64,000 nucleotides of DNA from Mytilinidion resinicola (GCF_010093595.1 NW_022985450.1:1056188-1120187); one strand, 5' to 3'; counted from the stretch's first letter, positions 11,218-23,290 are shown. Program-made: numbers and translations. The notes: generated from the sequence alone by a model not told the origin.

Positions 11218-11687
11218 TATAACGGGTCGTTTTTTCTATACCTTCTAAGTGTTACATACTAAGGCAGGGTATAGGTTAAGTTGTTGTCGGGGTGCAATAG
11301 TCTTTAAAAGGTAAGGCAATAATCAATTAAGGTATAAAACGGGGTTATTACTTCTAATAGGTAGTATTAAAGTCTTAAGTTAAATATAAGGTTCCTATTT
11401 ATGCAAAGGAGCGTCCCTTTATATAAAAGCTCCGTCCTAAGAAACCTTTTGCTTGTATAGCTCGCAGCCTCGAGCCCCTCGAGCCATCACGTGGCCCTGT
11501 CCTCGTGATGTCCTATTCTTAGATCGTTCCCATCCACTAGCAGTCTGTGGGGGAATCCAGGATCCCTATGCGTCCTACACGTGACCCCTTTAGTCCCGTG
11601 ACCTGGTTCTGTATAATTAGTCTTATCTGCTTACTTGTCTCCGCAAGTGCCTCTGCGCTCGGGTTGTTCGTATTACGGGTTATAACA
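11218..11687. mobile_element. Solo LTR, 470-bp copy of the 535-bp LTR family
   Basis: Begins TATAACGGGTCG and ends TTATAACA, a RIP-altered version of the LTR at 5465-5999 with about 65 bp missing around its middle. The flanks CAGGA (11213-11217) and CAGAA (11688-11692) fit a 5-bp target duplication with one later G-to-A change. Confidence 0.8.
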
Positions 11688-11692
11688 CAGAA

Positions 11693-14350
11693 GTACCTTT
11701 AAACCTAGCTAGATAAGCTGGATAACTAGAATAACCCTTAAAATATAGAGGATAACTTTAATAAATTTGCACGCCTTTTCTATAAATATATACAGGCTAT
11801 AATTACTGCTATAGTACCTATTACAAGGCTATTAAAATAGGCATCGCTGGTATAGTTAGAAGAATACTTAGAGGAAGTATATAAAACTAGAAAAGCGTAT
11901 AGAATATAGCGCTTATCGCAATCTATAGAGGACTAGATATTATACTATATTTAGTATAACTATAAGAAAAGAACTATATAAAGGGAGAGTACTAAGGTAT
12001 AGCGCTATATAGTAGAGAAAGTAATAAAAAACCTAAAAGGTATATAGAAGCTAGCTAATTAGGGCCGTATAGCTAGTAAGGAATTAAGACCTCCGCTTTA
12101 ATTTCCCCCTCTTTTAAAACCTAAGAACCCTACTCTATATATAGATAACAAAATAAAAGCATATATACTAGCGGAGCAGTTTTTTCCGCCTCCGGCTAAT
12201 ATAGACTTATCTAACCTAGAAGGGTTCTAATACCCGGAACTGTATAATACTACACTAGATATTATAATTAAGAATATCCTTTTAGCGCTAATAGGAACTG
12301 CCCTAGATAAAGCCCCGGGTATTATAGGGATTACTAACAGGTTTCTTAAGAAGTGCGAAATATAGCTAGCACCTACGCTGGCTCGGTTCTTTATAAGGTG
12401 CCTATATAAAGAACACTATTCTTAGCCGTTTAAAAATTCTATTATAGTAGTGCTATATAAGCCCTAGAAAGCGTTCTATATAATAGTAAAGGCCTATAGG
12501 CCGATCGCCCTGCTAGAAATAATAGGCAAGCTATTTAAATAAATTGTAGCTATACGGCTATTAAAAATTGCGGAAGAAAAGGATATACTTCTACCTAGTT
12601 AGATAGGGGCACAACTAGGATATTTAATATAGATAGTACTTAAGCTCCTTACTAAATAAATCCACGCTATATAGAGAGGAAATCTACAGCTTATAGTATT
12701 ACTTTTTAGCCTAGATATATTAGGGGCGTTTAACCGTGTGTTATATAAATATATAATATATAACCTATAGATTTAATAAGTGCCGGAGTAGATAGTTAGG
12801 TTTATAAGGTCCTTCCTACAGGACCGCACTATAAGGCTTACTATCGGAAACTTTATAGCGGAACCTATTACAGTTACTACAGGAATACTGCAGGGCTTTT
12901 TCCTATTACTAATACTTTTCCTTTTCTTTGCTAGCACGCTTCTACTAATACTACAGCGCGGTAATATAACAGCCTATAGATTTATTAATAATATAAATAT
13001 CCTTATATATAGTAAAAGTATAGAAGAAAACTATAGGGCTATTAAATAGGCGCATAACTAGTGTATAGAGTGGGCAAGAAAGTATAAAGCAGTCTTTGCG
13101 CTAGATAAATACTACCTAATACACTTTATAAGAGCCCGCAAGTCTATTAATATAAAAGCTATAGTTAATATATAGGGCTTTACTAAAAGCCCTATAATAG
13201 ACCTAAAAATACTAGAGGTCTAGGTAGATTCTAAACTTAAATAGGGCCCGCATATTAATACTATAAAGAATAAAGCTATAGCCTAGATAGGGGCCCTTAT
13301 AAGGCTTACAGCGTTAACCTAGGGCGCAAGCTTCCGGAAGGCACGCATAATATACTCGGCGGTTATTAGGCCTGCTATTATATATAGATACACCTTCTAG
13401 TATACTACACCGGGTATAAAAGAGTAGATTAGCAAGATAAAAATTAAGCAGCTTAAAATAGTATAGAACTAGTGCCTTTATACTATTTTAGGGGTATATA
13501 AAACAATAAATATTAGGGTAATAGAGTATAAAATATTATGCCCTCTACTCCGGCTAAAGCTAGAGGAACTTACGGTGGCCTATGCGGACTGCACACGTAA
13601 GGGGCCAGCCCGCAAGTATATTAAAACCTAATACAGCCGTATAAGAGAAACGGTCCGTGCTAAATACAGGCCGAAAGGAACACCACAGTACGGCCTAAGC
13701 AGGCGCGACGAACTCCGCAAGCTTGCGGCGAAGGTATTAAAGCTAGCCGCATAATATAAAGGCGAATCGGAAGAATCCTATAGGCGCACGAGGCGTGGTA
13801 TAATCTAGGATAAATATAAAGAGAAGTGGAAAAAGGAATAGAAAGCCTACTATAAAAAACTACGCTAAGAACCTTTAATACCAGCACTTAATACTAAATA
13901 GAGTAAATAATAAGAGGCACTATATAAAGAACTTATAAAGGTAGAGAGTATAATTATTATAAACCTATAGACGGAGTATATAGGGCTTAACGGTTACCTC
14001 TACTATATAAAAGTGCCCGGCCACCTAACGCCGGTATGCCCTTGCGGGTATAGCCTCTAATCCCTAAAATATATTATAATAAGTTGCGGAAGACATATTA
14101 AAGGCAGGGGCGAGCTGTTCTAGAAGGCTAAGATAAGGACGTATAAACAGCTCTATAGAAGCTAGAAAAAAAGAAAGGCTATAGCCTAATAGCTTCTCTA
14201 AAGAACGGACCTTCTGCTATACCTTTTAGTAGCTAGAGAAATAGTAGAGGCGGAGATATAGGTATTCTACCTCCTATAACTTTATATAACTATATATACT
14301 ACGTATACTATATATACTACGTATACTATATATACTACGCCGCGTATATT
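11693..14350 (+). pseudogene. LINE reverse transcriptase and C-terminal zinc region (RIP-inactivated)
   Basis: Readable RT blocks in order: LDKAPGIIGITNRF, YRPIALLEIIGKLF, LDILGAFNRV, GILQGF, and RFINNINILIYS where active enzymes have a YxDD-type motif. A basic linker follows, then GLNGYLYYIKVPGH and a CPCG...H...C zinc motif (about 14038-14095) typical of the C-terminus of fungal Tad-like ORF2 proteins. Stops are the RIP type. Past about 14350 coding sense is lost and a TA-rich 3' UTR runs to the AAT tail. Confidence 0.82.
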
Positions 14351-14817
14351 ACGCACCTACCTAATAGCTATATCTACCTGTATACTGTAGCTCCTATATA
14401 TATTACAGCCTATACAGCACTACCCCTATATATATTATTTAATTTAAGGACTAACGCCTTAATAAAGGGCACGCGTGCAAAACAACAGCATGCGTGCCCT
14501 TACGCTAATCCTAAACTAGCTTACTACTCCGGAATTAACTCGACCTGCGCCTAGGAGGACGACTATAAAACCCGGATAGATTTAGGAAAACGTATTATAA
14601 TAGTTTATTCTGTAGTAGACTTAATAGATCTACTATATATCCCTAATAGCTATATAATAATAAGAAGAGCGCTTAGCGCTATACACCGCAGAGGACGGGG
14701 TTTTTATCCGAACGCTGCATAGCAGCAAACGGTTTCTCCTTATAAACTAGCCTAGATAGAACAGCTGTATAGACCCTAACAGGAGCTACACCAGCGTAAT
14801 AGAATTTAATAATAATA

Positions 14818-14833
14818 ATATTGCTATTTATTA
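14818..14833. repeat. Right target-site duplication of the LINE (16 bp)
   Basis: ATATTGCTATTTATTA, identical to 2063-2078 and preceded by the AATAATAAT tail of the LINE. Confidence 0.9.
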
Positions 14834-15288
14834 TCTTTTTTTATATCCTAGCCTAATTAACTAGTTCTTTTTTAAAATAACTAAAGGTCCTTTATTCCTA
14901 TAGAAGATGCTGCTATAAATTATCTAGCTAGAATATCCCCTAAATTTAGGGACACAGCAATTAATATTATATTTCTCTTTAGCGCTTCTAGTAATAAAAA
15001 TCTAGCCTCTACCAGTTTAAATAGACGCCTTATTAGTCTATATAACTGCTGCCTATATTTTAGGTATCTATTTAAGATAAGAATAAGCCTATTTTAGCCT
15101 AGCTTCTTATTATTTAGGTATAATAAGGGGCTTTTCTATTATAATACGCCGGAAATAGCCCTTTTTTTTTAAATACCTTATATAAGGATTGCTTATAGGT
15201 AGAAACCTTCTCTAGTATTATAATCTCCTCTAATAGCTTCCTTTAGTAGATAGTATTAAGCTTAGCCTAAGTAATAAGGCGCTGTTAA
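14834..15288 (-). pseudogene. Tc1-like transposase, middle part (RIP-inactivated)
   Basis: On the minus strand it reads LKKKGYFRRIIIEKPLI, then VI-stop-TNKASI, the region of the first catalytic Asp (VIWTDEAS in active relatives), here Asp to Asn and Trp to TAG (15022-15042). Sequence continues with EKYNINCCVPKF and GPLVI to the LINE insertion. It joins logically with 1684-2062 downstream and 22912-23290 upstream. Confidence 0.82.
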
Positions 15289-15479
15289 TATTATAGCCAC
15301 ACGTTTGCTTATATAACACGTGCCTAATAGTTATATAATTAGGGCTCCGCGGAACGGATTAACGTTGCTCCGACCTTTGGTTTATAACAGCGTTAAACCT
15401 AGAAACCTCTTCCTTTTTTATATTTATTTTTTATTAATATTAATACAGCTTATTTCGATTCTAACCTTAAGCCCTAATA
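15289..15479 (+). repeat. Left 191-bp LTR
   Basis: Shares GGGCTCCGCGGAAC and GTTTATAACAGCGTTAAACC with the right copy. The copies diverge abruptly on both sides of the 191 bp, which fixes the ends. Confidence 0.8.
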
Positions 15480-15808
15480 TAAGATAAATACTCTTCTAGC
15501 TTCCGGAAGCGACGGAAGCAACCTAGAAATTTTTTCTTTATAATAGAGCGCGCTTTTATAATTAACTATTACCTATATAGTTAAGCTGTCGCCTATATAG
15601 CGGAAAAACCTATTAGCAGCGCTATAAGTATAGCTCCTAATAAAGCAATTTAACTCCCTGCGCGGAGTTAAGTAATAGACTTCTTAACTATACTAGCGTC
15701 TAGAAGGCCCCTATAATAGAAAGGTAGTAATAGCGCCCTAAAAAGTTTTTACCGATTTAATAGCTTTACCTACGCGCAAAGTTTTTACCTTCTACTATTT
15801 ACTATTAA

Positions 15809-16156
15809 AAGTATAGAGACTATAGTCTGCGCATATAGTATTAATAATAGCCTGCGCGCCTAGTATTATACCTTTACTATTATAAGTATAGANNNNNNNN
15901 NNNNNNNNNNNNNNNNNNNNNNNNNNNNNNNNNNNNNNNNNNNNNNNNNNNNNNNNNNNNNNNNNNNNNNNNNNNNNNNNNNNNNNNNNNNNNNNNNNNN
16001 NNNNNNNNNNNNNNNNNNNNNNNNNNNNNNNNNNNNNNNNNNNNNNNAAGTATAGAGACTATAGTCTGCGCATATAGTATTAATAATAGCCTGCGCGCCT
16101 AGTATTATACCTTTACTATTATAAGTATAGAAACTATAGTCTATATATATAGTATT
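15809..16156. repeat. 75-bp tandem repeat flanking an assembly gap
   Basis: A 75-bp unit (15809-15883) begins again at 15884, is cut by 155 N (15893-16047), and recurs whole at 16048-16122, followed by a degenerate partial copy. The 84 bases on each side of the gap are identical. Either a tandem array collapsed here or scaffolding joined overlapping ends without merging them. Confidence 0.8.
15893..16047. other. Assembly gap (155 N)
   Basis: Run of N inside the tandem repeat. The true length is unknown. Confidence 1.
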
Positions 16157-16566
16157 TATTATAGTATCGACCGCAATACCCTACCTACTAAAATTCTGCC
16201 GCAGATTGCTACAACTCCAGCAATCTGCACCGGCCTACTACTGCTAGCCGGCCTCCTGCCCTGCCTGCCCTGCTCTACTCCCGTCTTGCTTCCGCTTCCT
16301 ATCCTGTCCCGCTCCAGCCACCTACCGGCTGCCCCCTTTTCCTATCACCTAATCTGGTAAGGACCTCGCGTATACGCATGCCACGCGCTGAAACGGCATA
16401 GAGGCCGTACGCCACGCGCTTAGCCACGCTCTTATATCCGGTGGCCCGTCTCCCGTCTTCCTATTCCTTACACAACGTCTTAATTCTCCACGTAGCATTA
16501 TATATAGCACCTAATTAACGCTCCTCTTTAAGCCTTTAACCTCTCGCGTGTAGCACTATTATAATA
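16157..16566 (+). repeat. 5' LTR of gypsy copy 2
   Basis: Starts TATTATAG where the family has TGTCACGG and ends ATAATA where it has GTGACA. It is clearly more RIP-mutated than its partner LTR at 21717-22126. Confidence 0.87.
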
Positions 16567-16569
16567 TTA

Positions 16570-17760
16570 TATTATATCTACTTTTACTACTATAGACACC
16601 TCTACTAACCCGACTATAATACTTCTAGAGCTCGTTAGCTTTATAAAGGAATAGCAGGCTGCTGTAATAGAAGTCCTATCCGCCTAGAAATAGGAAATTG
16701 CTGCTCTGCAGGAGGAAGTAGCCGCAATTTAGTCTAAATCTACCCCTACTCTACTACTAGCGCCCAACTAATAATTTGCAGGGCCTTCTGTTTATAAATT
16801 AAATAATAGCTTAATACCTGCCAATAATATAAACTATATACGGACCCTAACTATTAAAGTTACTCCGCCGACTTTAATAGACTCCTCCCTAATAGCCGCC
16901 GCCCCGCCAACCCTAAAAACTAAATATTTAATTAACCCTCTAATATTTAAGGGAAGTTAAAAGGAACTCCTAATCTTCGTCCGACAACTATAGTATAAAC
17001 TGGAAGGAAATGCTAATTAATACCTAACTAAACATGCTCGCCTGCTATACGCTTACTCTTAATTAGAATCTAACCTATTAACGCTTATTAACCCCTTAAT
17101 AGACTAAGATATCTATACTATTAATTAACTTGTCTAATTCCTGCAGGCTATATACAGTAATCTAAACCAGAAACTTATATTCTTAAATTAACTCTATATA
17201 CTAAAGTAAGGAAGGCGTGCCTTTATATTATACTTTGCTAAATTCCGACAACTTGCCGCTAATATAGATCTGAACAAAGCTGGCCTAATAACTTAGCTCT
17301 AATACTCCCTCTCTAATAAACTCCGCCGTGTAATAGTTAGCGCTACTACCCCGGATAATCTAAACAACTATACTAACTTAATTGCGAAGTATAATAATAA
17401 TCTATAATTCCTGCCCGGCCGACCCTTTTAATATTCCCCTCTATTATAAAAGAACCCAGATATAATAGAAATTAATATATCTAAATATGCTCCAGCCGGC
17501 TCAGCCGAATAAGATAAATATTGTTAAAAGGGCCTCTGCTTTAAATATAGAAAGCATGGCTATATCTCCCGCAATTGCTCTATTCTCTTACCCTAAGTCT
17601 AATTATCTAGCATAGATAAGCCTTTAAGCCCCCGACCGCGCATATACGCGCAATTAACTAATTCCACCCGATTCTTATCTGCCCGCCGTTCCTCTATATC
17701 TACTACTTTATCCTCTAGCTCTAATTAATCTAGAGGTAGCCGCTTATCCTGTATAAAGAA
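16570..17760 (+). pseudogene. Gypsy copy 2 gag (RIP-inactivated)
   Basis: Parallel to the gag of copy 1 across its whole length, with more stops. The knuckle region near 17538-17580 keeps the His (AAGCATGGC) but has lost the second Cys, now Tyr (TGC to TAT) in FKYRKHGYISRN. There is no solo LTR at 17945-17955, so that part is continuous into pol. Confidence 0.78.
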
Positions 17761-17944
17761 GTTGTTAAAAGCCCTATCCTAGGGCTAAGTTGCCCCCCGG
17801 GACTATTTTAACCCCGGATTTCTATAAACCTATTTAAAGAACCTAAACCTAACTCCTAGAAATAATAAATTCTTATCCCTATTTCTATATAATAAGGCCC
17901 TACCTATATAAATACTATAGCTCTAATTAATAGTAGAGCTACAG

Positions 17945-20900
17945 GCATAGGTTATATTTACAGGAATCTGGCGCGCGCATAAAACCTTCGCTTTAACCTG
18001 CTCCCTTATATTTTACGCCTAACTAAATTTAATAGAAAAACGCTTAAAAAAGGATAGATTACGCACTCTATATAAGTAACCCTCCGCCACCTAAACTATA
18101 TAGAATAGATCCGTCTCTATATACTAGAACTTAGTAAATATAAGCTGCTACTAGAACAGCCCTGGCTATATAAGCACTGTATTAGATTTAACTACAATAA
18201 CTAATAACTATTATTTCGATTGTCCTAATACTAGGCGCAATACCTGCGCAACTTCTAAACCTCTGTAATAAGAACTTATATAGAATAGCTTCCTAAAGCG
18301 CCCCTTATTAAGCAGTGCCTAACACCTTTAACCTAACGCTCTTGCTTACAGCAATTAAGCCTGTCTATATAATACCGATATAATTACTAGCTTCCTAAAA
18401 TAGTACGCCAGATAAATATACTTAACTCTAAACCTAAGCTAGAAACTAAACCCGAAACTAAATCTAATTCTAAATTTAAACCTAATACCCGGACAGATAT
18501 CCGTATGCTAAACGCGGCGTTTATAACCCGATTAGCCTAACAACCTAATTATAAAATCTTTGCTATTACTATTACTAATATTAATAAGGCCTTAGCTCTA
18601 AAAACCTAAACCGACCTAGCTATAAAAGTCCTAGTATAATATTACTATTTGCTAAAGACCTTCTCCTAATAGGAAGCTAATAAGTTACCTAAATACTAAA
18701 CGTATAATTATAAAATTATGCTTAAAAACAGCAAACTGCACGGATTTAGCCTATTATATAGAATGTTATAAAATGAATTAAAGGTGCTAAGGAAGTACCT
18801 TAACAATAACCTCGCGAAAGGATTTATCTGTGCTAGTTTATTACCTATTACCTTTCCGGTTATCTTTATTAAGAAGCCCGGAGGAGGCCTATAATTCTGT
18901 GTTAACTACTGCGCGCTAAATACTATAACTATTAAAAACTAATACCTAATCCCCTTAATTTAAGAGACCCTGGCATAATTAAGTAAAGCGAAATACTATA
19001 TAAAGCTTAATATTATCTCCGTATTCAATCGCTTATAAATCGCGAAAGGAGATAAATAGCTAACTGCTTTCCGGACGTGATACGGCCTGTTTAAATACCT
19101 AGTAATGCTATTTAGATTGGCTAACGCTTCTAGCACGTTCCAATACTATATAAACGACGTGCTCCGCCTGTACCTAGATATATTCTATACTATATATATT
19201 AATAATATTCTAATATATAGCAAAAACTTTAAAAACTACTAGTATTATATAAAGCTAGTTCTAAAAGTAATAGAAGCCGCCGGCCTATAACTAAATGTTA
19301 ATAAGTGCAAATTCTATTAGGATAAGGTTACCTACCTAGGGTACGTAATATTAACCGGCGGAATTAGTATAAACCTAAATAAGATTAAGGATATTTATAA
19401 CTAGGAAGTCCCCTACAATATTAAAAACGTACGAGCCTTCGTTGGATTTATAAACTTTTACTAATAATTTATTAATAATTTCTTTAGCCTGGCCGCTCCC
19501 CTAATTGCACTTATAAAGAAGGACGTTCTGTTCCGGTTTAATAAGTTCTGCCGTGCGGTATTTAAATAACTTAAGACAGCGTTTACCACCGCCCTAATCC
19601 TCTGTTATTTTAACCCTAAACTGCCAATTATTATTAAGGCCGATTTATTTAACTATATAAATGCTGGAGTGCTCTTGCAAATAGATAAATAAGGAATACT
19701 CCGACCTGTAGCCTACTTTTTAAAATAATTAAGTTCTACTAAATATAACTATAAGATCTATAATAAGGAACTTTTAGTAATTATCTAATGCTTTAAATAG
19801 TGGCGGCCTAAACTAAAAGGCGTAGTATTTCTAATTTAGGTTCTTAGTAACTATAAAAACCTGCAGTACTTTATAACTATAAAGCAGTTAAGCCACCGAC
19901 AGGCTTATTAGTCTAAATACCTGTCCTAATTTAACTTTTTAATTACCTACTAACCTGGCAAGTACAGTAAGAAGCCTAACGCCTTAACGCGTTATACGCA
20001 AGATGCGCCTGCGCAAGAAAAAGCTTAAGCAGCCCGAAATTAGATACTGCTCTGTCCCAACCTATTTACACAGTTAAATCTAACAGAAACTAACTAAATA
20101 ATTTAGGAGATTATTAAGGATAAATACCTAAATAATAAGTTTATCCAGGAAGTTCTGGAAATATTATACTCCGGAGTACGCCGCTTTAAGAAGATTACCC
20201 TAAGTAAATGCAAAAAGTAAGATAGCAAGCTCTACTTCCGCAACTAAATAGCAATTCCTAATAATAATAAACTAAAGATTAAACTGCTTCGTCACGTGCA
20301 TAATTCCCCCGTTGGCGGCCACCCTAGATATAGAAAAACTCTAGAAATCCTCTAAAAAGAATACTACTAGCTGTATATATTTAAAATAATCCGCCGATTT
20401 ATAGTATACTATTATACCTGTTACTATATAAAGGCTTTAAGAAAAAAGTATAATAGCTTCCTAAAACCCCTACCTGTCCTGCAGTATTGCTGGCAAGATA
20501 TTTCTATTAACTTTATTATTAAACTACCCGAATTTAAAGGCTGCACTAATATTATAGTTATAGTAGACCGCCTAAGTAAGTACTAATATATAATTTCCTA
20601 TAGAATAATTATAGCTAAGGCTACAGCCAACCTATTCTACCGATATATTTAGGTATATTACGGATTGCCTAATATATGCGTATCCGATTAAGGATCGCAG
20701 TTTATCTCCGCATTTTAGGATAAACTCTGTAAGCAACTACGCATTAAAGCCTAATTATTATTAGCCTTCCACCCGGAAACTAATAGCTAAATAGAGAAGG
20801 CTAATTTAATACTAGAATAAGTCCTCCGCGCCTATATAAACTATAAGCAAAATAACTAGGTTACCTAGCTGCCGTCCGCTTAGTTTAAGGCGAATAACAC

Positions 20901-21609
20901 CTAATCTAAATTAATAACAGTAATACTATTTATTACTATCTTAGGACAACACCTAAGAATAGGCTTTAAACCGCTATTAGGAACTCCGCGCCCTGCCTAT
21001 TAAGTACTGCAAGCACTTAAGGCTAATTAGATAGTTAATAAGATATTAGATATTAAGCAGTTTATCTATAAAGAGATAACTTAGGCCTAAGCAATATAAG
21101 AAGAATACGCTAACTAAAAATATATAGGCGCACCGGCCTATAAAGTAGGTAATAAAGTTTAGTTAGATACACGGAATATCCGTACAAATTAACCCGCTAA
21201 GAAGCTTAATTAGAAGAACCTAGGGAAGTTCCTAATTATATAGATTATCTTTCTATACGCCTATTAACTAGGCCTACCTAAATCTATAAAGATATATCCT
21301 GTCTTCTATATTTTATTACTCTGTCCTGCCGCTCTGCAAGCTAACTACCTGCCTGGCCAGGAGTTACCCCTACCTAAACCTATTTAAGTTAAAGAAGAAA
21401 CTAAATAGTATATTAACTGTATTAAAGGCATGCGCCTAAACCGGCGCCAAAAGCAATACAAGTACTTAGTCCGATGGACTGGATACAACAACCTGTCCTG
21501 GCAACCTGTTGACGACCTAAAGGATACTACTGCTGCGGCTGATTATTATTGCCGCCACCCCGAAGCTTACAATCCTGCGTCCGATAAGCCCCGTCCTGCT
21601 GGACCCTAA
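17945..21609 (+). pseudogene. Gypsy copy 2 pol (RIP-inactivated)
   Basis: Same domain order as copy 1. The RT active site reads YINN (19195-19206). Integrase core blocks are readable around 20490-20760. The chromodomain (about 21404-21560) is intact over KYLVRWTGYNNLSWQP with Trp, Gly and Asp codons preserved, unlike in copy 1. The many Gln/Trp stops upstream exclude a functional protein. Confidence 0.83.
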
Positions 21610-21716
21610 AACCTTAATTAAGATTTAATTCACGGCCCTACTCCTGATAAATAGCCGTATATATTATAAACAGCGCCTTCTACTCGCTAAGAGACTTGGG
21701 TTTAGGAGGGGGGTAC

Positions 21717-22126
21717 TGTCACGGTATCGACCGCGACACCCTACCTACCGAAATTCTGCCGCAGATTGCTACAACTCCAGCAATCTGCACCGGCCTACTA
21801 CCGCTGGCCGGCCTCCTGCCCTGCCTGCCCTGCTCCGCTCCCGTCTCGCTTCCGCTTCCTATCCTGTCCCGCTCCAGCCACCTACCGGCTGCCCCCTTTT
21901 CCTATCACCTGATCTGGTAAGGACCTCGCGTACACGCGTGCCACGCGCCGAAACGGCATAGAGGCCGTACGCCACGCGCTCGGCCACGCCCTTATATCCG
22001 GTGGCCCGTCTCCCGTCTTCCTGTCCCTTACACAACGTCTTAATTCTCCACGTAGCATTGTACATAGCACCTAATCAACGCTCCTTTTTAAGCCCTCGAC
22101 CTCTCGCGTGTAGCGCTATCGTGACA
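21717..22126 (+). repeat. 3' LTR of gypsy copy 2
   Basis: 410 bp, TGTCACGG to ATCGTGACA, preceded by GGAGGGGGGTAC. It is the least mutated of the four LTRs and gives the best view of the family's terminal inverted TGTCACG/CGTGACA. Confidence 0.9.
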
Positions 22127-22132
22127 AAAACA

Positions 22133-22700
22133 ACCTAACTAAATAAAAAGCTTAACTTTAAAAAGCTTAGCCTGTTTAAGGTGCTTAAGAGCTATAAAAA
22201 CAGCAGCGCCTATAAGTTTAAACTACCTAAGGGTATATCTAATATCCACCCTATTTTTTATTTTTAGTTACTCTACCTAGCTAATACTGTTCCTATAAAA
22301 GGCTAGTATAATAATCCACCGCTTTTTATTAAAATAACAGATATATACTAGAAAGGCAACGCTGAAAAGGTTATTAACTGCCGTATATATAAGGGCTAAA
22401 TTAACCTTGCTACTAGAAAAAAAGAACTTTTTTAGTATAAAATTAAGTTTATTAGCTATAATAATCTCTAATAGGATAACTATACCTATACTAAGGAATA
22501 TCCTTGCCTTATAGCTAATTTCCACTATAAAAACCCTAATAAACTAAAACCTTACTAATTATTTAAAATACTATTAGATTAGGAGCCTACCCTAGCCGCA
22601 ATTTTTACTGCAATAGATCTCCGCCTAAGTCTTTCTATAATATAAAAAAACAGTATATAGTAAGTATAAAAAAAATACAGCTCTATAAAAGGGACTTCTT
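22133..22700 (+). pseudogene. Integrase C-terminus with chromodomain-like tail of the 191-bp-LTR element
   Basis: Reads KLSLFKVLKSYKNSSAYKF and LPKGISNIHPIFY, the standard end of Ty3/gypsy integrase (LP...HPVFH). A chromodomain-like stretch follows (YKIKFISYNN, DNYTYTKEYP). The sequence is unlike the gypsy copies on its left, so this is a different family. Stops are Gln/Trp to TAA/TAG. It ends at a purine tract before the right LTR. Confidence 0.75.
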
Positions 22701-22715
22701 TAGAAAAGGGAGATA

Positions 22716-22906
22716 TATTATAGCTATACGTTCGCTCGCATAACACGTGCCTAATAGTCACGTGATTAGGGCTCCGCGGAACAGATTAATATTGCTCCGA
22801 CCTTTAGTTTATAACAGCGTTAAACCTAGAAACCTTTTCCTTTCTTATATTTATCTTTTGTTAATATTAATACAACTTATTTTAATTCTAACCTTAAGCC
22901 CTAATA
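22716..22906 (+). repeat. Right 191-bp LTR
   Basis: Matches 15289-15479 over its full length with transitions only in the parts compared. Contains an ACGTG/CACGT palindromic pair in CACGTGCCTAATAGTCACGTG. Confidence 0.8.
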
Positions 22907-22911
22907 GTTAA

Positions 22912-23290
22912 GTTAGAGTATTAATATTTAGCTTCCTTTTTTTCTGCTTTTAAAGGGGTCTATTTCTAGAAAAAAAGGGAATTTAATATAGTTTTACAAG
23001 GAATACTAAAGAAATTAGCAATTTTATAGTATTTCTAACCGGCGTATTAAAAGAGGGTATATAAAATATCACGCTTGCGGTAGAAAAAACGGGTGCCTTA
23101 ATTTTAAAGAATAGGATATTAAACAGGGTAATAGCTACGCTGCCGGCAAACAAAATTCGGCAATTTTTAATACAAAATACAAGGCCCCCCTGCCGTTATT
23201 TTATATTATCTAGCTAGTCTAGTATATTCTGGTGTTTTCTGTGGATTTATAATACGCTGCTTATAGCTATCGCCACGCCCGCGCTAGCAG
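22912..23290 (-). pseudogene. Tc1/mariner 5' region and N-terminal coding remnant
   Basis: The first part of the mariner element in its own orientation, between the right inverted end and the GTTAA insertion site. A stretch near the insertion (SRNRPLLKAEKKEAK on the minus strand) resembles the linker before the catalytic domain. The helix-turn-helix region cannot be read with confidence, and no ATG start is evident. Confidence 0.55.

Larger units (their letters stand above)
2079..14817 (+). mobile_element. Tad1-like LINE retrotransposon, interrupted by a gypsy element and a solo LTR
   Basis: Non-LTR retrotransposon bounded by a 16-bp target duplication. Excluding the nested gypsy copy (3670-10178) and solo LTR (11218-11687) it is about 5.75 kb. 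ORF1 (gag-like with CCHC knuckles), an APE-type endonuclease, a reverse transcriptase and a C-terminal CPCG zinc motif occur in the usual order. The 3' end is an (AAT)n tail just before the duplication. The first ATG is only five bases from the left junction, so the 5' UTR is either tiny or lost. About 14350-14817 is 3' UTR without coding sense. All frames carry RIP-type stops. Confidence 0.85.
16157..22126 (+). mobile_element. Ty3/gypsy chromovirus-type retrotransposon, copy 2
   Basis: Same family as copy 1: 5970 bp with 410-bp LTRs (16157-16566, 21717-22126). Unlike copy 1 it has no target duplication (GTATT on the left, AAAAC on the right). That fits ectopic recombination, deletion at one flank, or a wrong join at the nearby gap. 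The 5' LTR and most of the interior are heavily mutated, while the last approximately 700 bp and the 3' LTR are nearly clean. Left and right halves of this copy may therefore have different histories. Confidence 0.88.
15289..22906 (+). mobile_element. LTR retroelement with 191-bp LTRs, hosting gypsy copy 2
   Basis: Two 191-bp direct repeats (15289-15479, 22716-22906) start TATTATAGC and end CCCTAATA, flanked by a duplication GTTAA (15284-15288, 22907-22911) that lies inside the mariner transposase. A purine-rich tract precedes the right LTR. Between the LTRs only about 680 bp on the left (with the assembly gap) and 590 bp on the right belong to this element; the rest is gypsy copy 2. The right part encodes the end of a Ty3/gypsy integrase, so this is a second, mostly deleted gypsy-type family. 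Confidence 0.75.

Noticed and set aside
13660..13887. Minus-strand 75-codon frame
   Set aside because: Antisense of the LINE ORF2 C-terminal basic region.
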